Source of the DNA: Gammaproteobacteria bacterium
GTDB lineage: Bacteria; Pseudomonadota; Gammaproteobacteria; UBA6186; Azoamicaceae
NCBI GenBank assembly: GCA_020054325.1
Contig: JAGVLG010000098.1
Coordinates: 1 to 58,554, forward strand
Length of the DNA stretch: 58,554 nucleotides
Direction: 5' to 3'
Part shown: positions 15,112 through 21,903 of the stretch, piece after piece
How the letters are laid out: every line of letters starts with the position of its first letter
Numbering within the stretch: the stretch's first letter is position 1
Position numbers and translations under genes: made by a program
The notes under the pieces: model-generated
Seen by the model: only the letters and a program-made list of their open reading frames with translations
What the model was told of the DNA's origin: nothing
Database searches by the model: none

Positions 15112-15594
15112 TTAATTGAGTTTAATCACATTGCCATGCGTCATCGCAAGCAGATCTGAACTATTCATCTTGAAAACAGCATTTGGGGTTCCTGCTGCTG
15201 CCCAGACACAGTCAAAATTTAATAAATCTTGATCGATAAATATAAAATCAATGTGTTGCTTATGACCTATTGGTGGAATTCCTCCAATCGCAAATCCAGT
15301 AATTTCTCGAGTAAAATCAGCATCTGCTTTAACTATTTTTTCATTTACCACGGTTTCGATATTTTTTTCTTTGACCCGATTTGCGCCAGATGCAAGGATT
15401 AATACCGGTTTATGAGTATCTTTGGTTTTGAAAATTAAGGATTTTACGATTTGGGCTACTTCGCAACCTATGGTGTTAGCAGCATCTTGTGCAGTTCTGG
15501 TACTACCTGGCAATTCTAAAACCGTACATTCTAGGCCTTTTTGATCTAAGGCGGATTGTACGCTTTGCGCACTTTTTGCTAAGGTTTGTGTCAT
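15112..15594 (-). CDS. YbaK/ProX-type Cys-tRNA(Pro)/Ala-tRNA(Pro) deacylase-like protein, 160 aa
   Basis: A single YbaK domain of normal length without N-terminal extension. Family features are IVKSLIF near residue 50, LASGANRVKE and the GGIPPIGH loop. It is the most canonical of the three YbaK proteins in the window and probably the housekeeping copy that removes misacylated amino acids from tRNA. The 142-bp gap to the divergent gene at 15737 should hold both promoters. Exact tRNA and amino acid specificity cannot be decided from sequence alone. Confidence 0.9.
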   Translation of the reverse strand: MTQTLAKSAQSVQSALDQKGLECTVLELPGSTRTAQDAANTIGCEVAQIVKSLIFKTKDTHKPVLILASGANRVKEKNIETVVNEKIVKADADFTREITGFAIGGIPPIGHKQHIDFIFIDQDLLNFDCVWAAAGTPNAVFKMNSSDLLAMTHGNVIKLN

Positions 15595-15736
15595 TTACTG
15601 TAGTTCCTAATATTAATTGAGTCAAATATATCTTTTTCAATAAATTGTGCTATACCCAAAATTAACAAATTTAACTTAGATTGGCAACAGAGGCGCGGCG
15701 TTATATAATTACGGCTTTAAAAAGCAAGAATCAAAA

Positions 15737-16033
15737 ATGACAATCTACAAAAATCATATGTTTATCTGCACCAATCAAAAAGCAAATGATAAGCCATGTT
15801 GCGCTAAGCATAATGCTAGCGAAATGGTTGAGCATGCTAAATCGCTTGCTAAAAGCCTTGGGCTAACTAAAGAGCTAAAATTTAGGATCAGTAGCAGCGG
15901 GTGTTTAGGCCAATGTGCAGTTGGGCCAGTTCTAGTTGTTTATCCAGAAGGTGAATGGCATTCGTACAAGACTAAAGAGGATATTGAACAAATCTTGTTA
16001 AGAATTGCTGATAAAACCTTGATTAAAGACTGA
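15737..16033 (+). CDS. Thioredoxin-like [2Fe-2S] ferredoxin, 98 aa
   Basis: A small protein of the thioredoxin-fold [2Fe-2S] ferredoxin type. It opens with HMFICTNQ, continues with PCCAKHN, and has the second cysteine pair in SSGCLGQCAVGP, the usual arrangement for this family. The end is helical (EDIEQILLRI). Length is normal. It stands alone, facing away from the YbaK gene, so its electron partner cannot be inferred from context. Confidence 0.88.
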   Translation: MTIYKNHMFICTNQKANDKPCCAKHNASEMVEHAKSLAKSLGLTKELKFRISSSGCLGQCAVGPVLVVYPEGEWHSYKTKEDIEQILLRIADKTLIKD

Positions 16034-16086
16034 TTAATTGCTGGCAATGGAATTTTATGTGCATTTTGGTTTGCTCGCATACACTC

Positions 16087-16428
16087 TTATTTATTAATCC
16101 AATGCAAAGTTACATAATATGGCCATAAAAAAATTAGCTGATATAATGCTCCAAGTCGAAGCAAATAATTATAACGCGTTACGACGCTTATCATAAGCAT
16201 TATTGCTAATAACACCAAAGCAAAAAAGAGCTTAGAGCGCATTTCTTCCCAGTATTTATAGATGTAATACAGTAAAAATGGGGGGCAAATAATTACATAT
16301 AAAATATTTTTCTTTTCGTTGCGCCAAACAACTTCTAAAATCCAGCAAAGTATTAAAAGGCTAACGACCACGAATATTTCAAATATTACATTGATACCGC
16401 CCATACCCATGACGGGATAATCATTCAT
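16087..16428 (-). CDS. Small membrane protein, three predicted transmembrane segments, 113 aa
   Basis: Hydrophobic segments lie at about residues 12-32, 43-58 and 67-84, followed by a fourth, weaker one near the C-terminus; loops are basic. No family recognised. I place the start at the ATG at 16428, which overlaps the stop of the upstream peptidase gene (ATGAATGA), rather than a TTG six bases earlier. Overlap implies co-translation with the M23 peptidase gene, but no joint function is known. Confidence 0.65.
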   Translation of the reverse strand: MNDYPVMGMGGINVIFEIFVVVSLLILCWILEVVWRNEKKNILYVIICPPFLLYYIYKYWEEMRSKLFFALVLLAIMLMISVVTRYNYLLRLGALYQLIFLWPYYVTLHWINK

Positions 16429-17308
16429 ACACAAATAACTCCGGGTTTACACGGACGCCATTTAAACTTACCGACCAATGTAAGTGTGGACCAGTAGCGC
16501 GGCCAGTATTACCAACAGTGCCTAATACCTCACCCTGTTGTACTTCTTGTCCGGTAGTTACTGCAACAGTGTCTAGATGACAATAACTAGTTATGAAACC
16601 TTGGCCATGATCAAGAAAAACAATTTTACCGCTATAAAAATAATCGCCAGTATTTATAACTTTTCCAGACTTTGGCGCAATTACTGGCGTGCCTTTAGGT
16701 GCAGCAATGTCCAGACCAGAATGTGGGTTTTGCGGAATATTATTCATGATCCGTTGTAACCCAAACGGACTAGATCTGCGTCCTTCAGTTGGGAGTTGCA
16801 ATACTAAAGATTCAAGATCTCGATATTCCCAATTTTCATAGCTCCGAATGGTTTCTAAATATTGTGCTTCGATGAGTGGTAAATCTTCAGGTAATGGCTG
16901 TACTTTACGATGATTCCTAATTTTTAATTTTTCTCGCGGATAAGTTTTGGATTGCACATAAAATTCAACTGGTTCAATTCCATTACTGCTAACTACTTCT
17001 AGATAATGTAATCCAGGTTTTACATCTAACGGAATACCTACAATAGCACGCCAAACATTTGGCTTAGATTCGTGTGCAATAATCAAGGTGCGTTGGTTAT
17101 TATAAAATGCAGTTGGTGGGTAGTTGGTAGTTGCTTCCAAGGCGACAATTGCAATGCCACCTGGAACATTCATATGGCGCGGTAATTTAGGCAATGGACA
17201 TTCCGCATAACTTGCTAGTGTAATTACGTTTAGCGATGTTATTAATAATATTTGCAGGCCTAAATTTTTAAGCGCTCTTAAACTCTGTCTCTTCGCTAGC
17301 AATAGCAT
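16421..17308 (-). CDS. Secreted M23 (LytM) peptidase, about 295 aa
   Basis: Probable periplasmic murein endopeptidase. The C-terminal catalytic domain has the zinc-site motifs HSGLD and HLHW, a GNTGRATGPH block before it and a typical M23 beta-core. The N-terminus has a hydrophobic signal segment (LGLQILLITSLNVITLASYA) followed by an N-terminal domain similar to the M23-associated accessory domain. The start is best at the ATG at 17308, six bases after AGGA. An upstream ATG (17347) would lengthen the leader and enlarge the overlap with grxD, whose last codons it already overlaps. Confidence 0.88.
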   Translation of the reverse strand: MLLLAKRQSLRALKNLGLQILLITSLNVITLASYAECPLPKLPRHMNVPGGIAIVALEATTNYPPTAFYNNQRTLIIAHESKPNVWRAIVGIPLDVKPGLHYLEVVSSNGIEPVEFYVQSKTYPREKLKIRNHRKVQPLPEDLPLIEAQYLETIRSYENWEYRDLESLVLQLPTEGRRSSPFGLQRIMNNIPQNPHSGLDIAAPKGTPVIAPKSGKVINTGDYFYSGKIVFLDHGQGFITSYCHLDTVAVTTGQEVQQGEVLGTVGNTGRATGPHLHWSVSLNGVRVNPELFVYE

Positions 17309-17615
17309 CTGCATCCTGCAACATTGGTAAAAGTTCATTGCGATCATGTAAGTCCATTACTATATCACAGCCTCCAATTAGCTCACCTTTAATATACAGC
17401 TGGGGGAAGGTTGGCCATTGGGCATATTTAGGCAATTCAGCACGTATGTCCGGGTTTTCAAGGACATTTACATAACTAAATTTAGTCTTTAAGCTTTTTA
17501 ACACTTGTACTACTCGGGCTGAAAAACCGCACATTGGAAACTGTGGAGTACCTTTCATATATAGTAGCACCGGATTGTTAGCAATTTGTTGCTTTATAAT
17601 TTCAACGGTTTCCAT
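17268..17615 (-). CDS. grxD: Monothiol glutaredoxin Grx4, 115 aa
   Basis: Fe-S cluster carrier glutaredoxin. It has the monothiol site CGFS at residues 29-32, the preceding KGTPQFPM, WPTFPQLY with the cis-proline region, and GGCDIV near residue 80. Length and motif order are exactly those of GrxD. It is the first gene of the leftward group with the M23 peptidase and the small membrane protein. Confidence 0.95.
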   Translation of the reverse strand: METVEIIKQQIANNPVLLYMKGTPQFPMCGFSARVVQVLKSLKTKFSYVNVLENPDIRAELPKYAQWPTFPQLYIKGELIGGCDIVMDLHDRNELLPMLQDADAIASEETEFKSA

Positions 17616-17778
17616 ACAACACCTCTATGTGACTAACTAACTAAAGGCAACAGCCTTATAAAAATTAAATTCTAGCATAGTTGTTGTAACAAACTCTATT
17701 TATGTCGTCGTTTTCGGTATAATATACATGGCAGCTTCTCAATTTTTTAAGTTTACATGTAGCAAGGAGATTAACCAA

Positions 17779-18363
17779 ATGGCATTCGTATTACCACCAT
17801 TACCGTATGAAATGGATGCACTACAGCCTTATATTTCTCGAGAAACGATTGAATATCACTATGGTAAACATCACAAAGCTTACGTAACAAAGCTAAACGA
17901 ATTAGTTGTCGGCACAGAATTTGAAAATAAGAGTCTTGACGATGTTGTTAAAACTGCACCGCAGGGGCCAATTTTTAATAATGATGCGCAAGTATGGAAC
18001 CACAACTTTTATTGGGATTGCTTGAGTCCTAACGGTGGTGGCGAGCCAAGTGGTAAATTATTAGAAGCTATAAATAAGAATTTTGGTGATTTTAAAACTT
18101 TCAAAGATAAATTCAATCAAGCAGCGATAGCAACTTTTGGATCTGGTTGGGCGTGGTTGGTGCGTACTCCAAAAGGAGATCTAGAAATCGTTACTACCAG
18201 TAATGCACAAAATCCTTTAACAACTGCGAATAAACCTTTGCTTACCTGTGACGTTTGGGAGCACGCATATTACATAGATTATCGTAATTTACGTCCTAAA
18301 TATGTTGAAGAGTTTTGGAATTTAGTGAATTGGGATTTTGTTAATAAAAACTTTATGAGCTAA
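17779..18363 (+). CDS. sodB: Iron superoxide dismutase, 194 aa
   Basis: Converts superoxide to oxygen and peroxide. It opens with the typical AFVLPPLPYEMDAL, has metal ligands in EYHYGKHHKAY and WNHNFYW, and the DVWEHAYYIDYRN block with the third and fourth ligands. The Gln in AQNP and neighbouring residues fit the Fe rather than Mn form. I start at the ATG at 17779, after AAGGAG; an in-frame upstream ATG at 17728 would add 17 residues not found in the family. A TATAAT lies at 17718-17723. Confidence 0.96.
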   Translation: MAFVLPPLPYEMDALQPYISRETIEYHYGKHHKAYVTKLNELVVGTEFENKSLDDVVKTAPQGPIFNNDAQVWNHNFYWDCLSPNGGGEPSGKLLEAINKNFGDFKTFKDKFNQAAIATFGSGWAWLVRTPKGDLEIVTTSNAQNPLTTANKPLLTCDVWEHAYYIDYRNLRPKYVEEFWNLVNWDFVNKNFMS

Positions 18364-18436
18364 AATTTAATGGTCTGCTATTAATACTGGCTAGTATTTG
18401 CAGGCCATACCTATCTTAATTTGACGGAGCTAGCAT

Positions 18437-19615
18437 ATGAGCCATTTGTTGGGTGTCTATAATCAGTTACCAATTCAGTGGGAGCATGGCGAAGGGGTAT
18501 GGCTGTTTGATACTAATGGCAATAAATACTTAGATGCATTTTGTGGTATAGCAGTAACTGGGTTGGGTCATAATCATCCAGCAGTAACAGCAACTATTCA
18601 AAGTCAAGCAGCTAAAGTTATACATGCTTCAAATGTGGTGCAGATACCGCAGCAAATGGAGCTTGCAGATAGGCTTGTAGAACTTGCTGGTATGGATGCT
18701 AAAGCATTTTTTAATAATTCCGGCGCAGAGGCGGTAGAAACTCTGTTAAAACTCGCGCGTTTATATGGCCATAGTAAAAATATTGAAATTCCCAAAATAA
18801 TTGTCATGGAAGGAGCCTTTCACGGTCGTACTATTGCAACCATATTTGCTGGCGCAAGCGCTAAGGCACAAGCAGGTTTTGAGCCGGCTATTCATGGCTT
18901 AGTACGGGTTAAATTTAATGATGCTGCTGCGATAGAAACTGCTTTAAAACTAGATAAAGATATAGTTGCAGTATTGGTAGAACCAATACAAGGCGAAAGT
19001 GGTGTACAGGTTCCAAGTGATGATTACTTAAATAAAGTGCGTGAACTGTGCGATAAGTATCAGGTTCTAATGCTAGTAGATGAGGTGCAATGTGGCATGG
19101 GGCGCACTGGCACATTTTTTTGCCATGAACAAAACAAGATTAAGCCAGATGCGATATCTCTAGCGAAAGGTTTAGCAAATGGAGTTCCTATTGGAGCTTG
19201 TATTATACGTGCGCCATACTGTGACCTATTTAAAGTTGGTAGTCATGGCGCCACATTTGGTGGTAATCCTTTAAGTTGCGCGGCTGCTATAACAACAGTC
19301 AACGAAATCATCAGCCATAAATGGTATGAAAACGCAGCAAAACAAGGTAAAAAAATTAATGATTCTTTACGAAAATCCCTTGCTGGTAATAAGCATGTAG
19401 TTGATATTCGTGGTAAGGGTTTAATGCTTGGTGTGCAATTAGATAAAGAATGCCGCGATATTTTAACCCTGGCACTAAAGCATGGAATAATTTTTAATAT
19501 TGCAAATTTAAATACCATACGTTTGTTGCCACCGTTGATTATTGATGATGTGCAAACGCAGATGATTTGTGATCTTATTCCACAATTAATTAATGAGTAT
19601 TATGCAGAGGCTTAG
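18437..19615 (+). CDS. argD: Acetylornithine aminotransferase (class III PLP enzyme), 392 aa
   Basis: Class III aminotransferase that moves the amino group between acetylornithine and 2-oxoglutarate in arginine synthesis. Features: N-terminal LFDTNGNKYLDAFCGIAVTGLGHNHP, pyridoxal block FFNNSGAEAVE, GAFHGRT, and LVDEVQCGMGRTG before the Lys in SLAKGLANG. Length is typical. Other class III members such as succinyl-ornithine or diaminobutyrate transaminases are possible; the overall motifs favour ArgD. No other arg genes are nearby. Confidence 0.88.
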   Translation: MSHLLGVYNQLPIQWEHGEGVWLFDTNGNKYLDAFCGIAVTGLGHNHPAVTATIQSQAAKVIHASNVVQIPQQMELADRLVELAGMDAKAFFNNSGAEAVETLLKLARLYGHSKNIEIPKIIVMEGAFHGRTIATIFAGASAKAQAGFEPAIHGLVRVKFNDAAAIETALKLDKDIVAVLVEPIQGESGVQVPSDDYLNKVRELCDKYQVLMLVDEVQCGMGRTGTFFCHEQNKIKPDAISLAKGLANGVPIGACIIRAPYCDLFKVGSHGATFGGNPLSCAAAITTVNEIISHKWYENAAKQGKKINDSLRKSLAGNKHVVDIRGKGLMLGVQLDKECRDILTLALKHGIIFNIANLNTIRLLPPLIIDDVQTQMICDLIPQLINEYYAEA

Positions 19616-19646
19616 TATTCGATTCTAATTTAGTAAAGGTAGTATA

Positions 19647-20834
19647 ATGTTCAAGAATCTTTTAACTTTTAGCCGAAATACTCGTGTCTGGGTAAATGGC
19701 TCGCGTAATTCTGCAATTACATCTGCTCGTAGTATTTCTAATATTGCCCAAAATAATTCACGTCATGGAACAACACGTGATAGTCTCAATGAAGCTATTA
19801 CGAGTTTTTGCTTACGACACCAAGTGACTCCAGATATAGTGCTTCCAGTAATTGCCCTTAGAGCTAAGGTTTTCTATGCCGAATGTTTAGTGCATCCAGA
19901 TAGAACAAACCAACAGGTATGGGCTGATATTGCACCTTTGAGTTGGCGCCCTTGGCACGGTGCCTTTGAAGTCTACTCAAAAGTAAAATCAAATCCTAAG
20001 GATAAAAAAACAGACGACAATATTTTACTAAAATTATTTGATAGAGACAGGGTGTGTTTAAAATTCAATGATTCTAAGTCTAATCTTGGCACAGAGCCTA
20101 GCAATGAAACAAAATTATGGTATGAAATTTTCAAGACTTACTCGCTATATTTACTGAGAATGCATTGCGACGCAAGAGATAATCTAGTTTTGATGCAACG
20201 TTATGAAACTTCACGTCAATCTGCCTTTGTAGAATTTCCGATCCGGGCTCTAATCAATAACGTTTTAGCTAGGGATGATCATGATCTAATTGAGACTATT
20301 TTATTAGATCCAAATTGTAAGCGGGCGTATAGTCTAGAGACTCCGGTCAGTGGTCTCAATTTTAATACTATGCTTAATGAACTTAATAAAATTCTTGCTG
20401 ATTTCAAGTTAGAAGTGGAATTATGTAGCATATTTCCGCAGCTAATATCTGGTTTGATTGGTAAAAAGTCATTAAGAGGTTATTATAGTCAAATTAATTC
20501 AACCTATGAAGCGCAAAAGCATGATTTTGAATTAGGCTTATTGGCGCCTAAAGCTGATGTACAAGCTTTAATAGTTGCAATTAATCGGGCATCAGCTACA
20601 GATAGCGCTAGTTTGAAGAAATACCAGAATGGTTGCGGGGTTATATCTTTAAGCTTTCATTTCGTGGAAAAGTTTGTATTAGAGTATGCTTTATGGTTCC
20701 TAAAAAATAACCCTGCATTAGTGACTGATGCCAGAAGAGAATATTTAGAAAATTCTCGTCTTTATCCTGATGCAAAATTTGCACAACCACAAGTGCAACA
20801 CACCAGATCTACCCCGAGAAATAAACCAAGATAG
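19647..20834 (+). CDS. Unknown protein with presequence-like N-terminus and J-domain-like HPD motif, 395 aa
   Basis: No clear family. Residues 1-44 contain no Asp or Glu but carry Arg at 10, 13, 20, 28, 39 and 44 plus many Ser, Asn and Leu, the composition of a mitochondrial presequence. Residues about 68-115 (RAKVFYAECLVHPDR, then HGAFEVYSKVKSNPKD) resemble helices II and III of a DnaJ J-domain around the HPD tripeptide at 83-85. The insertion between them and overall divergence make this tentative. The rest is helical. The tail ends TPRNKPR. It could be a host-directed effector. It is followed after 36 bp by another unknown gene, probably in the same transcript. Confidence 0.7.
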   Translation: MFKNLLTFSRNTRVWVNGSRNSAITSARSISNIAQNNSRHGTTRDSLNEAITSFCLRHQVTPDIVLPVIALRAKVFYAECLVHPDRTNQQVWADIAPLSWRPWHGAFEVYSKVKSNPKDKKTDDNILLKLFDRDRVCLKFNDSKSNLGTEPSNETKLWYEIFKTYSLYLLRMHCDARDNLVLMQRYETSRQSAFVEFPIRALINNVLARDDHDLIETILLDPNCKRAYSLETPVSGLNFNTMLNELNKILADFKLEVELCSIFPQLISGLIGKKSLRGYYSQINSTYEAQKHDFELGLLAPKADVQALIVAINRASATDSASLKKYQNGCGVISLSFHFVEKFVLEYALWFLKNNPALVTDARREYLENSRLYPDAKFAQPQVQHTRSTPRNKPR

Positions 20835-20870
20835 TTTTTAATATTCATTATAACAAAAGCGAGAATAACA

Positions 20871-21461
20871 ATGCCAAATAAAACAACGCATGGAAATAGT
20901 CTTGATCCACAAACATTAGTGCGCAAATTGCGAATCAGTCGCTCGAGCCTTTCTTTATTTTTAAGACGTGCCACTGCACATGTGCAGCTACTTAGTGATT
21001 TATCCTCGGAATATCAACAATTAAAATCTTCCATCCTCTTGAGAGGCTGGGCAAGATCTAGATTGCAAACTATACTGCAAAGCGAAATATCTGATTCAGA
21101 GGATTGGCAGTTTTGCAAATTTATTTATGGTTTGTATGAGTGTTTTTTAGAGAACAGGCTAACAAGAGAAATGTTACTTGTAAGCATCTCTGAGGGAGAT
21201 GCCAATGCTTTAGCGACACTAGATAATTTTGATATCCAAGTCCTCCAACAATCCTCCATCCCAAGTGATTTTATAAATTTTATGGCGCTTGATGCTAGAG
21301 ATATAGCAGAATTAGATAAAATTTCAGCGCATATCCAGAAGAATAAAGCAATAATCCTTGGTAAATATTGGGAGATATTTCCAGAGCGTAGGCCAGACGC
21401 TAATGATTCTTATGCTGCGAAACCTAGCGTCAAACGTGCAAGAGCTATTTACGGCGCTTAG
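20871..21461 (+). CDS. Hypothetical helical protein, 196 aa
   Basis: No family recognised. Residues about 15-40 form an Arg-rich, Ser/Leu-rich amphipathic stretch (LVRKLRISRSSLSLFLRRA) with no acidic residue, although Asp12 precedes it. The remainder is predicted helical. The stop overlaps the convergent tadA end by 17 bp. Close spacing to the preceding unknown gene suggests a common transcript. It is a plausible secreted or accessory protein, but there is no direct evidence. Confidence 0.6.
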   Translation: MPNKTTHGNSLDPQTLVRKLRISRSSLSLFLRRATAHVQLLSDLSSEYQQLKSSILLRGWARSRLQTILQSEISDSEDWQFCKFIYGLYECFLENRLTREMLLVSISEGDANALATLDNFDIQVLQQSSIPSDFINFMALDARDIAELDKISAHIQKNKAIILGKYWEIFPERRPDANDSYAAKPSVKRARAIYGA

Positions 21462-21903
21462 CAAAAAATTCACGCAACAAGTTGCTACAAGGCTCAGCAA
21501 GGAGACCATTTTGCTGCACAATATTATGGTTCCAGGTATGTGCGGCATATAAATTAGTAGCGCCGCCTAAAGCTCCAGCCTTAGGATCACTGGCAGCAAA
21601 AACTACGCGTTGAATTCGCGCATGCAATAATGCGCCTGCACACATAGGGCATGGTTCCAGGGTAACATACAAAGTAGTATTGATTAGTCGATAGTTATGT
21701 AACAATTGTGCTGCGGCTCGCAATGTTACTATCTCGGCATGTGCCGTTGGATCATTGCTAGAAATTGTTTGATTATAACCACTGGCAATAATTTGATCTT
21801 GCTGCGCAAGAACTGCGCCCACCGGAACTTCATTACATGCTGCAGCCTGTTGTGCTTGTATTAATGCTTGTTGCATACAATATTCGTCAAACTCAGAAAA
21901 CAT
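21445..21903 (-). CDS. tadA: tRNA-specific adenosine deaminase, 152 aa
   Basis: Zinc enzyme converting A34 to inosine in the tRNA-Arg(ACG) anticodon. The catalytic HAE is at residues 55-57 and the zinc-binding PCPMC at 84-88, with VPVGAVL near the N-terminus; length is normal. Its ATG overlaps the stop of dotL (TAATG), so translation is coupled to the secretion ATPase, a chance-looking but tight arrangement. Confidence 0.94.
   Translation of the reverse strand: MFSEFDEYCMQQALIQAQQAAACNEVPVGAVLAQQDQIIASGYNQTISSNDPTAHAEIVTLRAAAQLLHNYRLINTTLYVTLEPCPMCAGALLHARIQRVVFAASDPKAGALGGATNLYAAHTWNHNIVQQNGLLAEPCSNLLREFFAKRRK

Noticed and set aside
17309-17347. Longer M23 peptidase starting at 17347
   Set aside because: It would put 13 extra residues before the signal peptide and enlarge the overlap with grxD, while the ATG at 17308 has a better-placed AGGA.
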